The notes under the pieces were generated by a model. The model was given only the letters and a program-made list of their open reading frames with translations. It was not told the origin of the DNA and did not search any database. A program made the position numbers and the translations under genes. Shown piece by piece: positions 1 to 6,982 of a stretch of DNA of 9,787 nucleotides. Origin of the DNA: Chamaesiphon sp. (GTDB lineage: Bacteria; Cyanobacteriota; Cyanobacteriia; Cyanobacteriales; Chamaesiphonaceae); assembly GCA_020059425.1 (NCBI GenBank), contig JAGVCD010000342.1, positions 1-9,787 on the forward strand, read 5' to 3'. The number at the start of each line of letters is the position of its first letter. Position 1 is the first letter of the stretch.

Positions 1-1404
1 ATCCCAACTATAAGAAATTTTGTAATCGGGATGACCACCACGATAGACGAATTGGTCAAAAAGAAAAGCTAGGTTGCGGCCAGTGGCCTGATCGATCGAA
101 CGCAACAAATCAATAGTTTCAACGGTCTGGTGGGCGTGATTTTGGACAAAAGTATGCACAAACTTGTCAAATAATTCATCGCTCCCCAATTCTGCCCGAA
201 TCATGTGGTAGACACAGGCACCTTTCTCGTAAATATGTCGATCGTAGAGTTCGATCGCTTCCCGATAAATATTGGTAACGATCGGGCGACGGTAACGATT
301 ACTATCTTCACCTAAGTAGCTTTCCATTTCGCCCAGCATATAGTAAGCCGCTTCGTCGGCATCGTACTCGTGCTTGGTCCACAAGACTTCGGCATAGGAA
401 GCCATCCCTTCTTTAATCCAGGCATGAGACCAATGCTTGATCACTACCAAATCGCCAAACCATTGGTGGGCTAATTCATGCGCAACCAAACTTTCGGTGT
501 TACGGTTGTCTAGGCTAGCTCGTTCATCTAGCAAACAGCGATCGGTTAACAACGTGGTAGCAGTATTTTCCATGCCACCAAAAATAAAATCTTCGACGCA
601 GACTTGGGCGTATTGCTCGAAGGGATAGGGGTATCCAAATTTCTGACTAAAAAACTCGATCATCCGAGGCGTTTTGCCCATACTGAGTTGGCCTTGGGCT
701 TCCCGTCCTTTTTCGACGTAGTAGTTAACCGGGATATCTCCATAGCTATCTTTGATTTCGGAAAAGCGACCCACCGCCAGGGTCATCAGATAAGTGGGAT
801 GGACTTGGGGCTGTTGCCAATGATAGATCTTCCGATCGCCTGCTGTTGTGGTTTGAAACAATTTGCCATTGGAGATGGCTATAAAGTCGGCGGGTACTGA
901 AACGCGGATTTCGGAAGTGGCCAGTTGGCCGGGATAGTCAAAGCAAGGAAACCAAAACCGGGAATCTTCATCTTCGCCCTGGGTCCAGACTTGAGTGGCT
1001 TTGTGCGGGTAGTCGGTGGAAGGTTGAATGAAATAAATGCCCCGTTGGGGCTGGCTGACAGCGTAGTCGATCGATATCCCAATCGGCTGACCTGGTGTTA
1101 ATGACTGGGCTATTTTAATTTGTAAGATTTCACCATCATGATCAAACTGTTGGCTGACTCCATCAATTTGAACAGTTTTGATGTGCAGATCTACCGCATC
1201 CAACACCAAATAATCTACTTCAGAACGCACTGGATTGAGCCGGATCTGGCAATTACCTTGCAGCTGTTGGTTCGGAATATCTAGAACCAAGTCTAGGAAA
1301 ATATGCTCCACCTGTCCAGGTCGATCGGGGTTATAGTGGGGGCGGGCACCGGGCATTTGGAAGGATTTGTGACCGGTGGCTGCATCAAAGTAGGAGTGGG
1401 GCAT
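1..1404 (-). CDS. pepN: M1 family zinc aminopeptidase (N-terminal 468 residues, cut by left edge)
   Basis: Reading the minus strand from ATG at 1404 gives 468 uninterrupted codons to the window edge. The protein begins MPHSYFDAATGHKSFQMPGA, the opening I know from cyanobacterial M1 aminopeptidases. It carries the exopeptidase motif GGMEN at residues 276-280, the zinc site HELAH (309-313) with the third ligand E332 in WIKEG (HEXXH-X18-E), and the transition-state tyrosine Y392 in YEKGA. These define gluzincin aminopeptidases, which remove N-terminal residues from peptides, normally in the cytoplasm. There is no signal peptide. Family members are about 850-870 residues, so the missing part is the rest of the catalytic domain and the helical C-terminal domain. 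All catalytic residues visible here are intact, so it should be active if the rest is. No Shine-Dalgarno is seen. The gene is divergent from the aldo/keto reductase across 122 bp. Family call is sure; the symbol is by homology only. Confidence 0.95.
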   Translation of the reverse strand, partial: MPHSYFDAATGHKSFQMPGARPHYNPDRPGQVEHIFLDLVLDIPNQQLQGNCQIRLNPVRSEVDYLVLDAVDLHIKTVQIDGVSQQFDHDGEILQIKIAQSLTPGQPIGISIDYAVSQPQRGIYFIQPSTDYPHKATQVWTQGEDEDSRFWFPCFDYPGQLATSEIRVSVPADFIAISNGKLFQTTTAGDRKIYHWQQPQVHPTYLMTLAVGRFSEIKDSYGDIPVNYYVEKGREAQGQLSMGKTPRMIEFFSQKFGYPYPFEQYAQVCVEDFIFGGMENTATTLLTDRCLLDERASLDNRNTESLVAHELAHQWFGDLVVIKHWSHAWIKEGMASYAEVLWTKHEYDADEAAYYMLGEMESYLGEDSNRYRRPIVTNIYREAIELYDRHIYEKGACVYHMIRAELGSDELFDKFVHTFVQNHAHQTVETIDLLRSIDQATGRNLAFLFDQFVYRGGHPDYKISYSWD

Positions 1405-1431
1405 GGCAAATAGAAAAGCGGTAGTTTTTTT

Positions 1432-1460
1432 ATTGTACCTATTTGCTAGCCGGACGTGAA
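1432..1460 (-). promoter_or_regulatory. candidate sigma-70 promoter for the aminopeptidase
   Basis: On the minus strand, TTCACG (1455-1460, four of six matches to TTGACA) is followed by a 17-bp spacer and TACAAT (1432-1437, five of six matches to TATAAT). Transcription would start near 1425, about 20 bases before the ATG at 1404. It lies in the 122-bp divergent gap shared with the aldo/keto reductase. The call rests on consensus match and spacing only. Confidence 0.45.
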
Positions 1461-1526
1461 TGCTAGAATCAAATGTGTTATCTTGCCCGATAGAGTTTAT
1501 CTAGACCACCCGCTGTACTAATAACT

Positions 1527-2708
1527 ATGCAATATCGTCGTTTTGGTCGCACCGAAATCCAAATCCCCGTATTTTCCTGCGGGGGAATGCGCTATCAGTA
1601 CAAATGGCAAGATGTCCCGGTCGCCGATATCCCCCCCGAAAATCAGCATAACCTCGAAGCGACCATTCGCCGTTCTCTAGAGCTGGGTATTAATCATATT
1701 GAAACGGCTCGGGGCTACGGTTCTTCTGAAGTGCAGTTAGGCCAGATTTTACCGCAGCTGGATAGATCTAATCTCACCTTCCAAACCAAAGTTGGTCCTG
1801 CCGCCAACCCTCAGGAATTTTTGGCCGACTTTAATACATCTCTATCGCTACTGAACCTAGATTATGTAGATCTACTGGGGATTCATGGCATTAATAACCA
1901 AGAAACCTTCGACCAAACTATGCGCCCTGGCGGTTGTCTAGAAATTGCGAAGCAGCTACAACAAGCCGGTCGGGTTAAGCATGTGGGTTTTTCCACCCAT
2001 GCCCCACTGGATATCATTTGTCAGACAATCGCTACCGACCAGTTTGATTATGTGAATTTGCACTGGTACTACATCAATCAACTCAACTGGCCAGCAATTC
2101 AAGCGGCCACTGCTCACGATATGGGTGTATTTATTATCAGTCCCACCAATAAGGGCGGCTTACTGAACAAACCTTCCGAGCGATTGGTGGAACTCTGTGC
2201 GCCCCTCAGTCCCATGGTTTTTAACAATTTGTTTTGTCTTAGTCATCCGCAGGTGCATACTCTCAGCGTCGGGGCAGCGGTGCCTAGCGATTTTGACGAG
2301 CATCTTAAAACCTTAGAATTCTTGGACAAAGCTCCTGAAATATTGCCACCCATGATCGATCGATTAGAACAGGCGGCGATCGATAAGTTGGGAATTGACT
2401 GGTTTCAAACTTGGCGGCAGGGTCTACCCGAACATTCTGCCACTCCCGGCAACATCAATATACCGGTGATTCTGTGGTTGCGTAATCTGGCGATCGCCTA
2501 CGAGATGACCGAGTATAGTCAGATGCGGTATAACTTGCTAGAGAATGGTGGGCATTGGTTTCCGGGAAGTAAGGCGCGATCGATCGATCAATATGATTTT
2601 GCACCTTGTTTAACCAATAGTCCTCATGCGGATCAGATTCCAGCTTTGTTAGCGGAGACCGATCGGCTATTGGGTGGGGAGGCGGTGCAACGGTTGTCAC
2701 AAAGTTAG
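1527..2708 (+). CDS. aldo/keto reductase family oxidoreductase (COG1453-like)
   Basis: 393 residues from ATG 1527 to TAG. The N-terminal two thirds are an aldo/keto reductase TIM barrel, expected to bind NADPH and reduce carbonyls in the cytoplasm; the substrate is unknown. The opening MQYRRFGRTEIQIPVFSCGG and the HIETARGYGSSE segment resemble the predicted oxidoreductases of COG1453 common in cyanobacteria. Of the catalytic tetrad, Y64, K88 (QTKVG) and H120 (LLGIHG) are present, but the usual Asp is Glu (E59). I believe Glu is common in this subgroup, but that is from memory. The last ~100 residues (INIPVILWLRNLAIAYEMTE, then YNLLENGGHWFPG) form a C-terminal extension beyond the usual AKR length. 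It lacks the CxxCxxC ferredoxin-type cluster that some COG1453 proteins carry. It contains the one full HIP1 octamer of the window. No Shine-Dalgarno is visible. It appears monocistronic. Confidence 0.93.
   Translation: MQYRRFGRTEIQIPVFSCGGMRYQYKWQDVPVADIPPENQHNLEATIRRSLELGINHIETARGYGSSEVQLGQILPQLDRSNLTFQTKVGPAANPQEFLADFNTSLSLLNLDYVDLLGIHGINNQETFDQTMRPGGCLEIAKQLQQAGRVKHVGFSTHAPLDIICQTIATDQFDYVNLHWYYINQLNWPAIQAATAHDMGVFIISPTNKGGLLNKPSERLVELCAPLSPMVFNNLFCLSHPQVHTLSVGAAVPSDFDEHLKTLEFLDKAPEILPPMIDRLEQAAIDKLGIDWFQTWRQGLPEHSATPGNINIPVILWLRNLAIAYEMTEYSQMRYNLLENGGHWFPGSKARSIDQYDFAPCLTNSPHADQIPALLAETDRLLGGEAVQRLSQS
2490..2497. repeat. HIP1 octamer GCGATCGC
   Basis: The only full GCGATCGC that I find in the window, inside the aldo/keto reductase gene. 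The inner CGATCG core recurs more than 20 times elsewhere, for example near 95, 240, 1070, 2360, 2580, 5780, 6313, 8583 and 9063. This is typical of cyanobacterial genomes. Confidence 0.8.
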
Positions 2709-2793
2709 TTAGATTTGTCTTTAAACTATCGACGGCATTACCAATACTAAATAAGGCAGTGGCCGCATTTTTGCGAACGATAGCAGTGACCTT
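2709..2793 (-). pseudogene. possible relic of a HEAT-like repeat (very weak)
   Basis: On the minus strand an open frame reads VRKNAATALFSIGNAVDSLK. The spacing of VR, NAA, AL, IG and AVDSL resembles one unit of a PBS-lyase/HEAT repeat. Only about one repeat is present. It has no start codon of its own, and the frame then continues antisense into the aldo/keto reductase gene. Chance resemblance is quite possible; it is recorded because the neighbouring bases also look like gene debris. Confidence 0.18.
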
Positions 2794-2801
2794 GAACTAA
2801 T

Positions 2802-2807
2802 AGAGGT
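2802..2807 (+). promoter_or_regulatory. ribosome binding site of the truncated antitoxin
   Basis: AGAGGT lies 8 bases before the ATG at 2816 (a GTG at 2813 is in the same frame). The site supports ATG 2816 as the original start of the broken regulator gene. Confidence 0.4.
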
Positions 2808-2815
2808 AGATTGTG

Positions 2816-2992
2816 ATGCGTAAGAAAAAATCAGCGATTCTTGAAGCTGTTCACGATACAGCGAAAGGGCTGCACAAGGCTGGAGTAATGGATCAAGTAA
2901 CACTGCGAGAGTTCGATAGGTTATGTCTAATGCCGCTTGAATCATTGGAACCGGAGAAAATCAGGCAAATCCGAGAGGAGTCGAATGTCAGT
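2816..2992 (+). pseudogene. 5' half of a HigA/XRE-type antitoxin (truncated)
   Basis: From ATG 2816 the first 59 codons read MRKKKSAILEAVHDTAKGLH, then KAGVMDQVTLREFDRLCLMP and EKIRQIREESNVS. This is the conserved N-terminal part of the small DNA-binding antitoxins of COG2944 (HigA/NadS-like). In intact relatives the helix-turn-helix of an XRE fold follows, with a QAVFA-like helix, giving about 95-105 residues in total. Here homology stops at NVS (2992), in the middle of the helix-turn-helix. The frame runs on to 3187 as unrelated sequence, antisense to an RHS fragment. A plausible Shine-Dalgarno precedes the start. No RelE/HigB-type toxin gene is seen next to it. I infer a regulator cut by rearrangement and inactive as a DNA-binding protein, although a 124-codon chimaeric frame is still open. 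The family call is from remembered conservation. Confidence 0.7.
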
Positions 2993-3034
2993 CATAATCT
3001 TGGATCACCGACCCTCCCCTTGGATTCACTCATC

Positions 3035-3169
3035 TTAAGTCTGCCGATTCAGCACATCATAATCATACTCCGTAGTATTTCCATCTGCATCTTTGATCTT
3101 TTGAACATTCCCAAATCGATCGTATTCAGTATGTTGAGTAAGAATACTAATGGTATTAAAGTGTTTTCT
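3035..3169 (-). pseudogene. RHS/YD-repeat protein fragment
   Basis: On the minus strand, between stops at 3172-3170 and 3037-3035, an open frame contains TEYDRFGNVQKIKDADGN followed by TTEYDYDVLNRQT (about 3136-3038). Two YD units spaced as Y-D-x-x-G-N-(x)n-D-A-D-G-N-T-T-x-Y-x-Y-D-x-L-N-R are the signature of RHS and wall-associated YD-repeat proteins. These build hollow shells around C-terminal toxins in polymorphic toxin systems. Only about 33 recognisable residues remain, without start codon, neighbouring repeats or toxin tip. It lies antisense to the run-on frame of the truncated antitoxin. I read it as a leftover of a larger RHS gene lost from this locus. Confidence 0.65.
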
Positions 3170-3332
3170 TTAATCTTTGGCAATTAAAAAGGTACTTCTA
3201 TTTTACAGAAATATAGAATTATCTTTGTTTGTTGATTCTCTAATACATAATATTTTCTCTAGGGTGTAGATAAAAAACAAGACTTGATTTATATTATATA
3301 AAAGTTGTATTTCAAATATTTTTTTACAAGAA

Positions 3333-4676
3333 GTGAAAATTTCTTCAAAAATGAACAAGAATTTAGTTCTGTATATATACTTGATTCTTTTGACCTTGAT
3401 TGGCCCAGCAGGTTTTTGGTTAATTAACAATAATACACCGCCCGAACCAATCGTCGCGGAAACACCGAATATCGTTACAGAAGATAAAATCTTTTCATCC
3501 AAGCAAATGAGCTGGGGTGAAAAAATATTGATAACTGAAGATAATTTGCCAGAGAAACAAGCTGCCGTTAAAGCTTATGCCAGCGGTGACTATTCAGAAG
3601 CGGTGACACAATTCAGTGCATCTCTTAGCAGCAATCGTAATGACCCAGAATCTTTGATTTATCTGAATAATACCAACGCTGTTATGAAGGGATCAACTAT
3701 TAAAATTGGAGTTAGTGTGCCAGCGGGTGGCAATTTGAATGTGGCGCGCGAGATTTTGCGAGGAGTTGCGCAAGCCCAACAAGAAGTGAATCAAAATGGT
3801 GGAATTAGGGGTAAATTGCTACAAGTTGGGATCGCTAATGATAATAATTCCCCCGAAATAGCCAAACAAGTTGCTGCGGCATTTGCTAAAGACAAAAATA
3901 TTCTGGTGGTAGTTGGACACAATGCTAGCGAAGCTTCCGTAGCCGCAGCGCCGATTTATCAACAAGCTGGTTTGGTGATGATTTCTCCCACCAGTGTTGC
4001 TAGAAACTTATCCGGTATTGGTAGCTATATTTTTCGGACAACACCTAGTAGTAAAGCTATGGCCAGTGTTTTAGCCGAGCATATTGTTAAATCTGCTCGC
4101 AAAACCAAGGTGGCTATCTGTTTTGCTACTAAAACAGAGGCTAGCCAGTCTTTTCAAGAAGAATTTACCACTGCTGTGTTTGAAAATGGTGGCAAGTTAT
4201 TGAGGAGCAGCTGTGATTTCTCTGATCCCAATTTTGATGCTGCTGAAGCTCCCAGCCAGGCTATTAGTGCCGGAGCGGAGGCACTGGTGCTGGCTCCATC
4301 GCTGGGTGGTGTTCATCATGCTATTGGTGTATTAAATGCAACCAAGGGGCGGTTGCCTATTTTTGGGAACCAAACGATGTATGCCATGGAAACATTAAAG
4401 CAGGGTCAAGCGGATGCGAATCGAATGGTGATAGCAGTGCCTTGGCATTCTGATTCAGAAACAGGCAGTTTATTCACCAATAATGCCAAGGCACTGTGGG
4501 GCAGTGCTGTTAACTGGCGCACGGCGATGGCTCATGATGCAACCCTAGTGGCAATTTCGGGGGTGAAATTGGGTCATCTCGTGAGCAAGTACAGCAATCT
4601 CTCTCGAATTCGGGATTTGTGGTGCAGGGAGCTACGGGAGCGATTCAGTTTTTGCCATCAGGCGATCGATTGCTGA
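3333..4676 (+). CDS. membrane-anchored ABC-type substrate-binding protein, leucine-binding (Peripla_BP_6) type, frameshifted near its 3' end
   Basis: The frame opens at GTG 3333; ATG 3351 (MNKNLVLYIYLILL) is an equally good start, and neither has a Shine-Dalgarno. Residues ~10-31 form one hydrophobic segment (signal anchor; no lipobox Cys). Residues ~75-112 (AYASGDYSEAVTQF, then NRNDPESLIYLNN) look like one TPR-like helical hairpin. From IKIGVSVPAGGNLNVA (123-138) follows a type-I periplasmic binding fold, with GGIRGK, VVGHNASEASVAAAPIY, MISPTS and VNWRTAMAHDATL. Such proteins bind amino acids or related small ligands for ABC uptake or sensing; the ligand is not predictable. No permease or ATPase gene is nearby, so it is an orphan receptor here. 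Homology to the family stops after VKLG (residue 414); the remaining 33 residues are out of frame. The true C-terminus lies in the next frame at 4574-4852. It reads as a recent frameshift or a sequencing error. Confidence 0.82.
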   Translation: MKISSKMNKNLVLYIYLILLTLIGPAGFWLINNNTPPEPIVAETPNIVTEDKIFSSKQMSWGEKILITEDNLPEKQAAVKAYASGDYSEAVTQFSASLSSNRNDPESLIYLNNTNAVMKGSTIKIGVSVPAGGNLNVAREILRGVAQAQQEVNQNGGIRGKLLQVGIANDNNSPEIAKQVAAAFAKDKNILVVVGHNASEASVAAAPIYQQAGLVMISPTSVARNLSGIGSYIFRTTPSSKAMASVLAEHIVKSARKTKVAICFATKTEASQSFQEEFTTAVFENGGKLLRSSCDFSDPNFDAAEAPSQAISAGAEALVLAPSLGGVHHAIGVLNATKGRLPIFGNQTMYAMETLKQGQADANRMVIAVPWHSDSETGSLFTNNAKALWGSAVNWRTAMAHDATLVAISGVKLGHLVSKYSNLSRIRDLWCRELRERFSFCHQAIDC

Positions 4677-4852
4677 AAGCTTCTTTAGTCAGGGTGCAAC
4701 CTGGGAAGGAATCGGGAACGAATTATGATTTTGCACCCTTGAAAAATCCAGCGCTGGTAGTGCCTAGTCCGTCAGCGACCGCGCCCAGTTCATCTGCTAA
4801 GTCTAGCTCTGCTCCTAAGTCCTCAGCGAAGTCAAGTTCGCCAAAAAGTTAG
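4574..4852 (+). pseudogene. displaced C-terminal part of the substrate-binding protein (-1 frame)
   Basis: Reading from 4574 restores the expected end of the receptor: SSREQVQQSLSNSGFVVQGA followed by TGAIQFLPSGDR and SGTNYDFAPL. This continues the homology lost in the upstream frame. The frame change is explained by one missing base, most simply a G in the run at 4571-4573 (GGG where GGGG would read L-G-S-S-R). After the folded domain comes a low-complexity tail rich in Ser, Ala, Pro and Lys (about 4759-4849, with repeated KSSSA/KSSAKSSS). I know of no function for it; it is probably a flexible linker. The last 21 bases overlap the 3' end of the convergent MFS gene. Confidence 0.72.
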
Positions 4853-5971
4853 GGCTAGTACCGCTGTTAATACTTGCACAGCTATAATCATAGCTACGCA
4901 AGCAGGCCAGGCTCCGATCGACCAAGCCCATCCGGGGGCAATGGCTCCCAAACTACCGCCCAGGTAATAAAAGGCCACATATAATCCGGCGGCGGTAGCT
5001 TTGGCTGGCCCGGACACGGCACCTAAATAGCTATTGGCCGCCGATTGGCACACAAAAATCCCCGCCGCACTAATTGCTAATCCTAAAATTATCACCCACA
5101 ACGTTGGCTGGAGAGTCATAGTAACACCAGTACTGGCTGTTAAGATGGCGATCACTAAGGTTGTCCGATACCCCAATCTCCCCATCCACGGTCCCACAAT
5201 CGGGGTCACTACCGCGCCCAATAGATAGACAAAAAACACTGATCCCAAGGCGGCTGTTCCTAGCTGAAAGGGTGGTGCGGCCAAGTAGAAATTAACGTAA
5301 GTGAAAGTACTCACATTGGAAAATAGCACATTAAAACCCACGATATAGGCAGCCCACAGTTTGGGATTGCGCAGGTGACGCATCATGTTAGCGATCAAAA
5401 TAGCCGTGTGTGGCTCGCGCTTAAAATTACGGGAGCGCGGTAACCAGAACCAGATAGCGGCACCGCTGAGAAAATTGATACAGCCCAGCACTAAAAAAGA
5501 CCACTGCCAGCCCCAATGAGCGGCAATCACTCCCGCTAAGAAACGACCTAAAACTCCGCCGAGGATATTGCCAGTAATATAAGCAGCCATTCCGGAACCG
5601 AGCTGGTGACTCTCCCATTCTTCACTGATATAGGCCACCGTAACTGCAAAAATTGCAGGCATAAACAGACCTTGGATAAAGCGCCAGCCAGCCAAGGCAT
5701 AAATATCGGTGGCGGTAGCTGCCAAAAATGTAGGAACGGCTAGCCCCAAAGCGGCCATTACAATAATGTGTTTACGTCCTAATCGATCGGCTAATAAACC
5801 AGTTACAGGGGCGGCTAAAGCGACACCGATCGTAGTGGCACTGACAGTTAAACTAGCTTCCACCTTAGAAATATGAAAAACCTGGGTGAGTAGTGGCAAT
5901 AATGACTGGGTAGCATATAAGTGCAGAAACGCACTAAAACCCGCTAAGGCTACCGCCAACAGCCGCCCCAC
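4832..5971 (-). CDS. MFS transporter (YnfM/AraJ-like, 12-span)
   Basis: 379 residues from GTG at 5971 to TGA at 4834-4832. The chain is hydrophobic throughout, with about 12 membrane spans. The loop 2-3 signature of the major facilitator superfamily is clear (GLLADRLGRKHI, residues 58-69), with its degenerate second-half echo GPWMGRLGYR (260-269). A motif-C-like stretch GNILGGVLGRFLAGVI (134-149) suggests an antiporter of the efflux branch. The opening LLAVALAGFSAFLHLYATQS resembles the YnfM/AraJ group, proton-driven exporters with poorly known substrates. The GTG start shares its first base with the stop of the upstream dioxygenase (TAGTG), so the two genes are very likely one transcript and translationally coupled. 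That context suggests export of the product of the dioxygenase, or import of its substrate. The 3' end overlaps the receptor gene on the other strand by 21 bp. Confidence 0.93.
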   Translation of the reverse strand: MGRLLAVALAGFSAFLHLYATQSLLPLLTQVFHISKVEASLTVSATTIGVALAAPVTGLLADRLGRKHIIVMAALGLAVPTFLAATATDIYALAGWRFIQGLFMPAIFAVTVAYISEEWESHQLGSGMAAYITGNILGGVLGRFLAGVIAAHWGWQWSFLVLGCINFLSGAAIWFWLPRSRNFKREPHTAILIANMMRHLRNPKLWAAYIVGFNVLFSNVSTFTYVNFYLAAPPFQLGTAALGSVFFVYLLGAVVTPIVGPWMGRLGYRTTLVIAILTASTGVTMTLQPTLWVIILGLAISAAGIFVCQSAANSYLGAVSGPAKATAAGLYVAFYYLGGSLGAIAPGWAWSIGAWPACVAMIIAVQVLTAVLALTFWRT

Positions 5972-6825
5972 TAAGCATGAACCTGCTGCGGTAAGATATT
6001 GGCATCGATAACTGGGGATGGCAAGATAAAAGGCTGACGACCCATCCGCACTCTAATAAAATGACGTTGGTGATCTAAATAAATTGTGCGCCCATGTAAA
6101 GCTGTATGGTTGTCACAAATTACTAAATCATCATCTTGCATGTAGTAGCTGAGCACATTCACCTTGTTTTCTAAGACATGATGCAATACTCGTAAAGCTT
6201 CCCGAGCCTCGGGTATATCTAGATCAGGTCGTGCTTGAAAACCTTTTTCTAAGGTATCGTGGCGAAACCGAATTAAAGGTTCATCACCAAAAATGGGGGC
6301 TTGGGTGGTTTCGATCGCATTCACCGTTCCACCTTGGGTAAAGGTAGTGGGAATACGAAACGGGAAGTTAAACGTGGAAAGGACATTGAAAGCCTCTTGT
6401 CCTTGGGAACTTTCTAATAAACAAGACTGAATTTCTCGTCCATCACAGAGCATCGACTTGCCACCACCACAGGCCGCCGCCCTGACAACATAAAGTAGAA
6501 AATAATCTTCTGGATTATCGTAGTATTGCGTGTCGGTATGTAATCCGGCTCGATCGCTATGCTCGGAAAAGGTAGCAAAGTGTCCTTTAGGCAAAGAACG
6601 GTGTTTCACATCCCACAGCAGTTGTCCTTGGTGCGGATCTGTCGGGGTAGGATAGCCCAAAACCATGCTAAAAGCAAATAATAATTTGTTTCGATCGGCA
6701 GGTGCAAATGATTGCAAACCAAATTTGTCAATCATAATGGCGCAGTAGCCATCATTCTTCAGTTCAATAATTTGTTGTTGCAATTCATATAAATTGGAAA
6801 TAGAAAGTATGGCTTCAGACAACAT
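5971..6825 (-). CDS. TauD/TfdA-family Fe(II)/2-oxoglutarate-dependent dioxygenase
   Basis: 284 residues from ATG at 6825 to TAG at 5973-5971. The facial triad of this superfamily is visible: H96 and D98 in LHTDTQYY, and H244 in NHTALHGRT. R258 in RHFIRVRM, 14 residues after the distal His, would bind 2-oxoglutarate. Such enzymes hydroxylate, desaturate or cleave small molecules with O2 in the cytoplasm. The segment YFLLYVVRAAACGGGKSMLC is well formed, and the length is normal for the family (270-300). It overlaps the MFS start by one base, implying an operon that both alters and moves a small molecule. There is no Shine-Dalgarno before the start, and the start lies inside an upstream small frame that has a strong one, so translation may depend on coupling to it. 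The family is sure; the substrate (taurine, other sulfonate, amino acid or natural product) is open. Confidence 0.92.
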   Translation of the reverse strand: MLSEAILSISNLYELQQQIIELKNDGYCAIMIDKFGLQSFAPADRNKLLFAFSMVLGYPTPTDPHQGQLLWDVKHRSLPKGHFATFSEHSDRAGLHTDTQYYDNPEDYFLLYVVRAAACGGGKSMLCDGREIQSCLLESSQGQEAFNVLSTFNFPFRIPTTFTQGGTVNAIETTQAPIFGDEPLIRFRHDTLEKGFQARPDLDIPEAREALRVLHHVLENKVNVLSYYMQDDDLVICDNHTALHGRTIYLDHQRHFIRVRMGRQPFILPSPVIDANILPQQVHA

Positions 6826-6977
6826 TTTTGATTGATATGGGCAGAAAATTTAGTGCAATCTTGATAACCGTAGAAATCCTGTAAAATTCTCTCGATTTTT
6901 TGATACGTATCTTGCCAAACATGAGGAAATGTAAAACGACCGATGCCTGAGGCCAAGTCTTTTTGATGAAATAGCAT
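6759..6977 (-). CDS. unrecognised 72-aa small ORF with strong ribosome binding site, upstream of and overlapping the dioxygenase
   Basis: From ATG 6977 the frame reads MLFHQKDLASGIGRFTFPHV, WQDTYQKIERILQDFYGYQD and then a less protein-like tail (CCLKPYFLFPIYMNCNNKLL). I do not recognise it. The evidence that it is read by ribosomes is AAGGAG five bases before the ATG, while the dioxygenase start at 6825 has none. It overlaps the dioxygenase by 67 bases in another frame. The first ~45 residues look like a real amphipathic protein; the tail is antisense-quality sequence over the dioxygenase N-terminus. It could be the start of a larger gene cut by a deletion, a leader peptide that couples translation into the dioxygenase, or a genuine small protein. 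There is no signal peptide or membrane span in the first 50 residues. Confidence 0.45.
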   Translation of the reverse strand: MLFHQKDLASGIGRFTFPHVWQDTYQKIERILQDFYGYQDCTKFSAHINQKCCLKPYFLFPIYMNCNNKLLN

Positions 6978-6982
6978 ATTGT

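Noticed and set aside
604..900. 98-codon plus-strand frame inside the aminopeptidase region
   Set aside because: It is antisense to a gene with intact catalytic motifs; the same applies to the frames at 437-628 and 879-1082.
2455..2700. 81-codon minus-strand frame opposite the end of the aldo/keto reductase
   Set aside because: It is antisense to clearly conserved coding sequence, with a composition typical of such shadows.
4560..4580. Programmed -1 frameshift in the receptor gene
   Set aside because: The bases around the shift do not form an X-XXY-YYZ slippery heptamer, and no stem was seen just downstream; a missing base is simpler.
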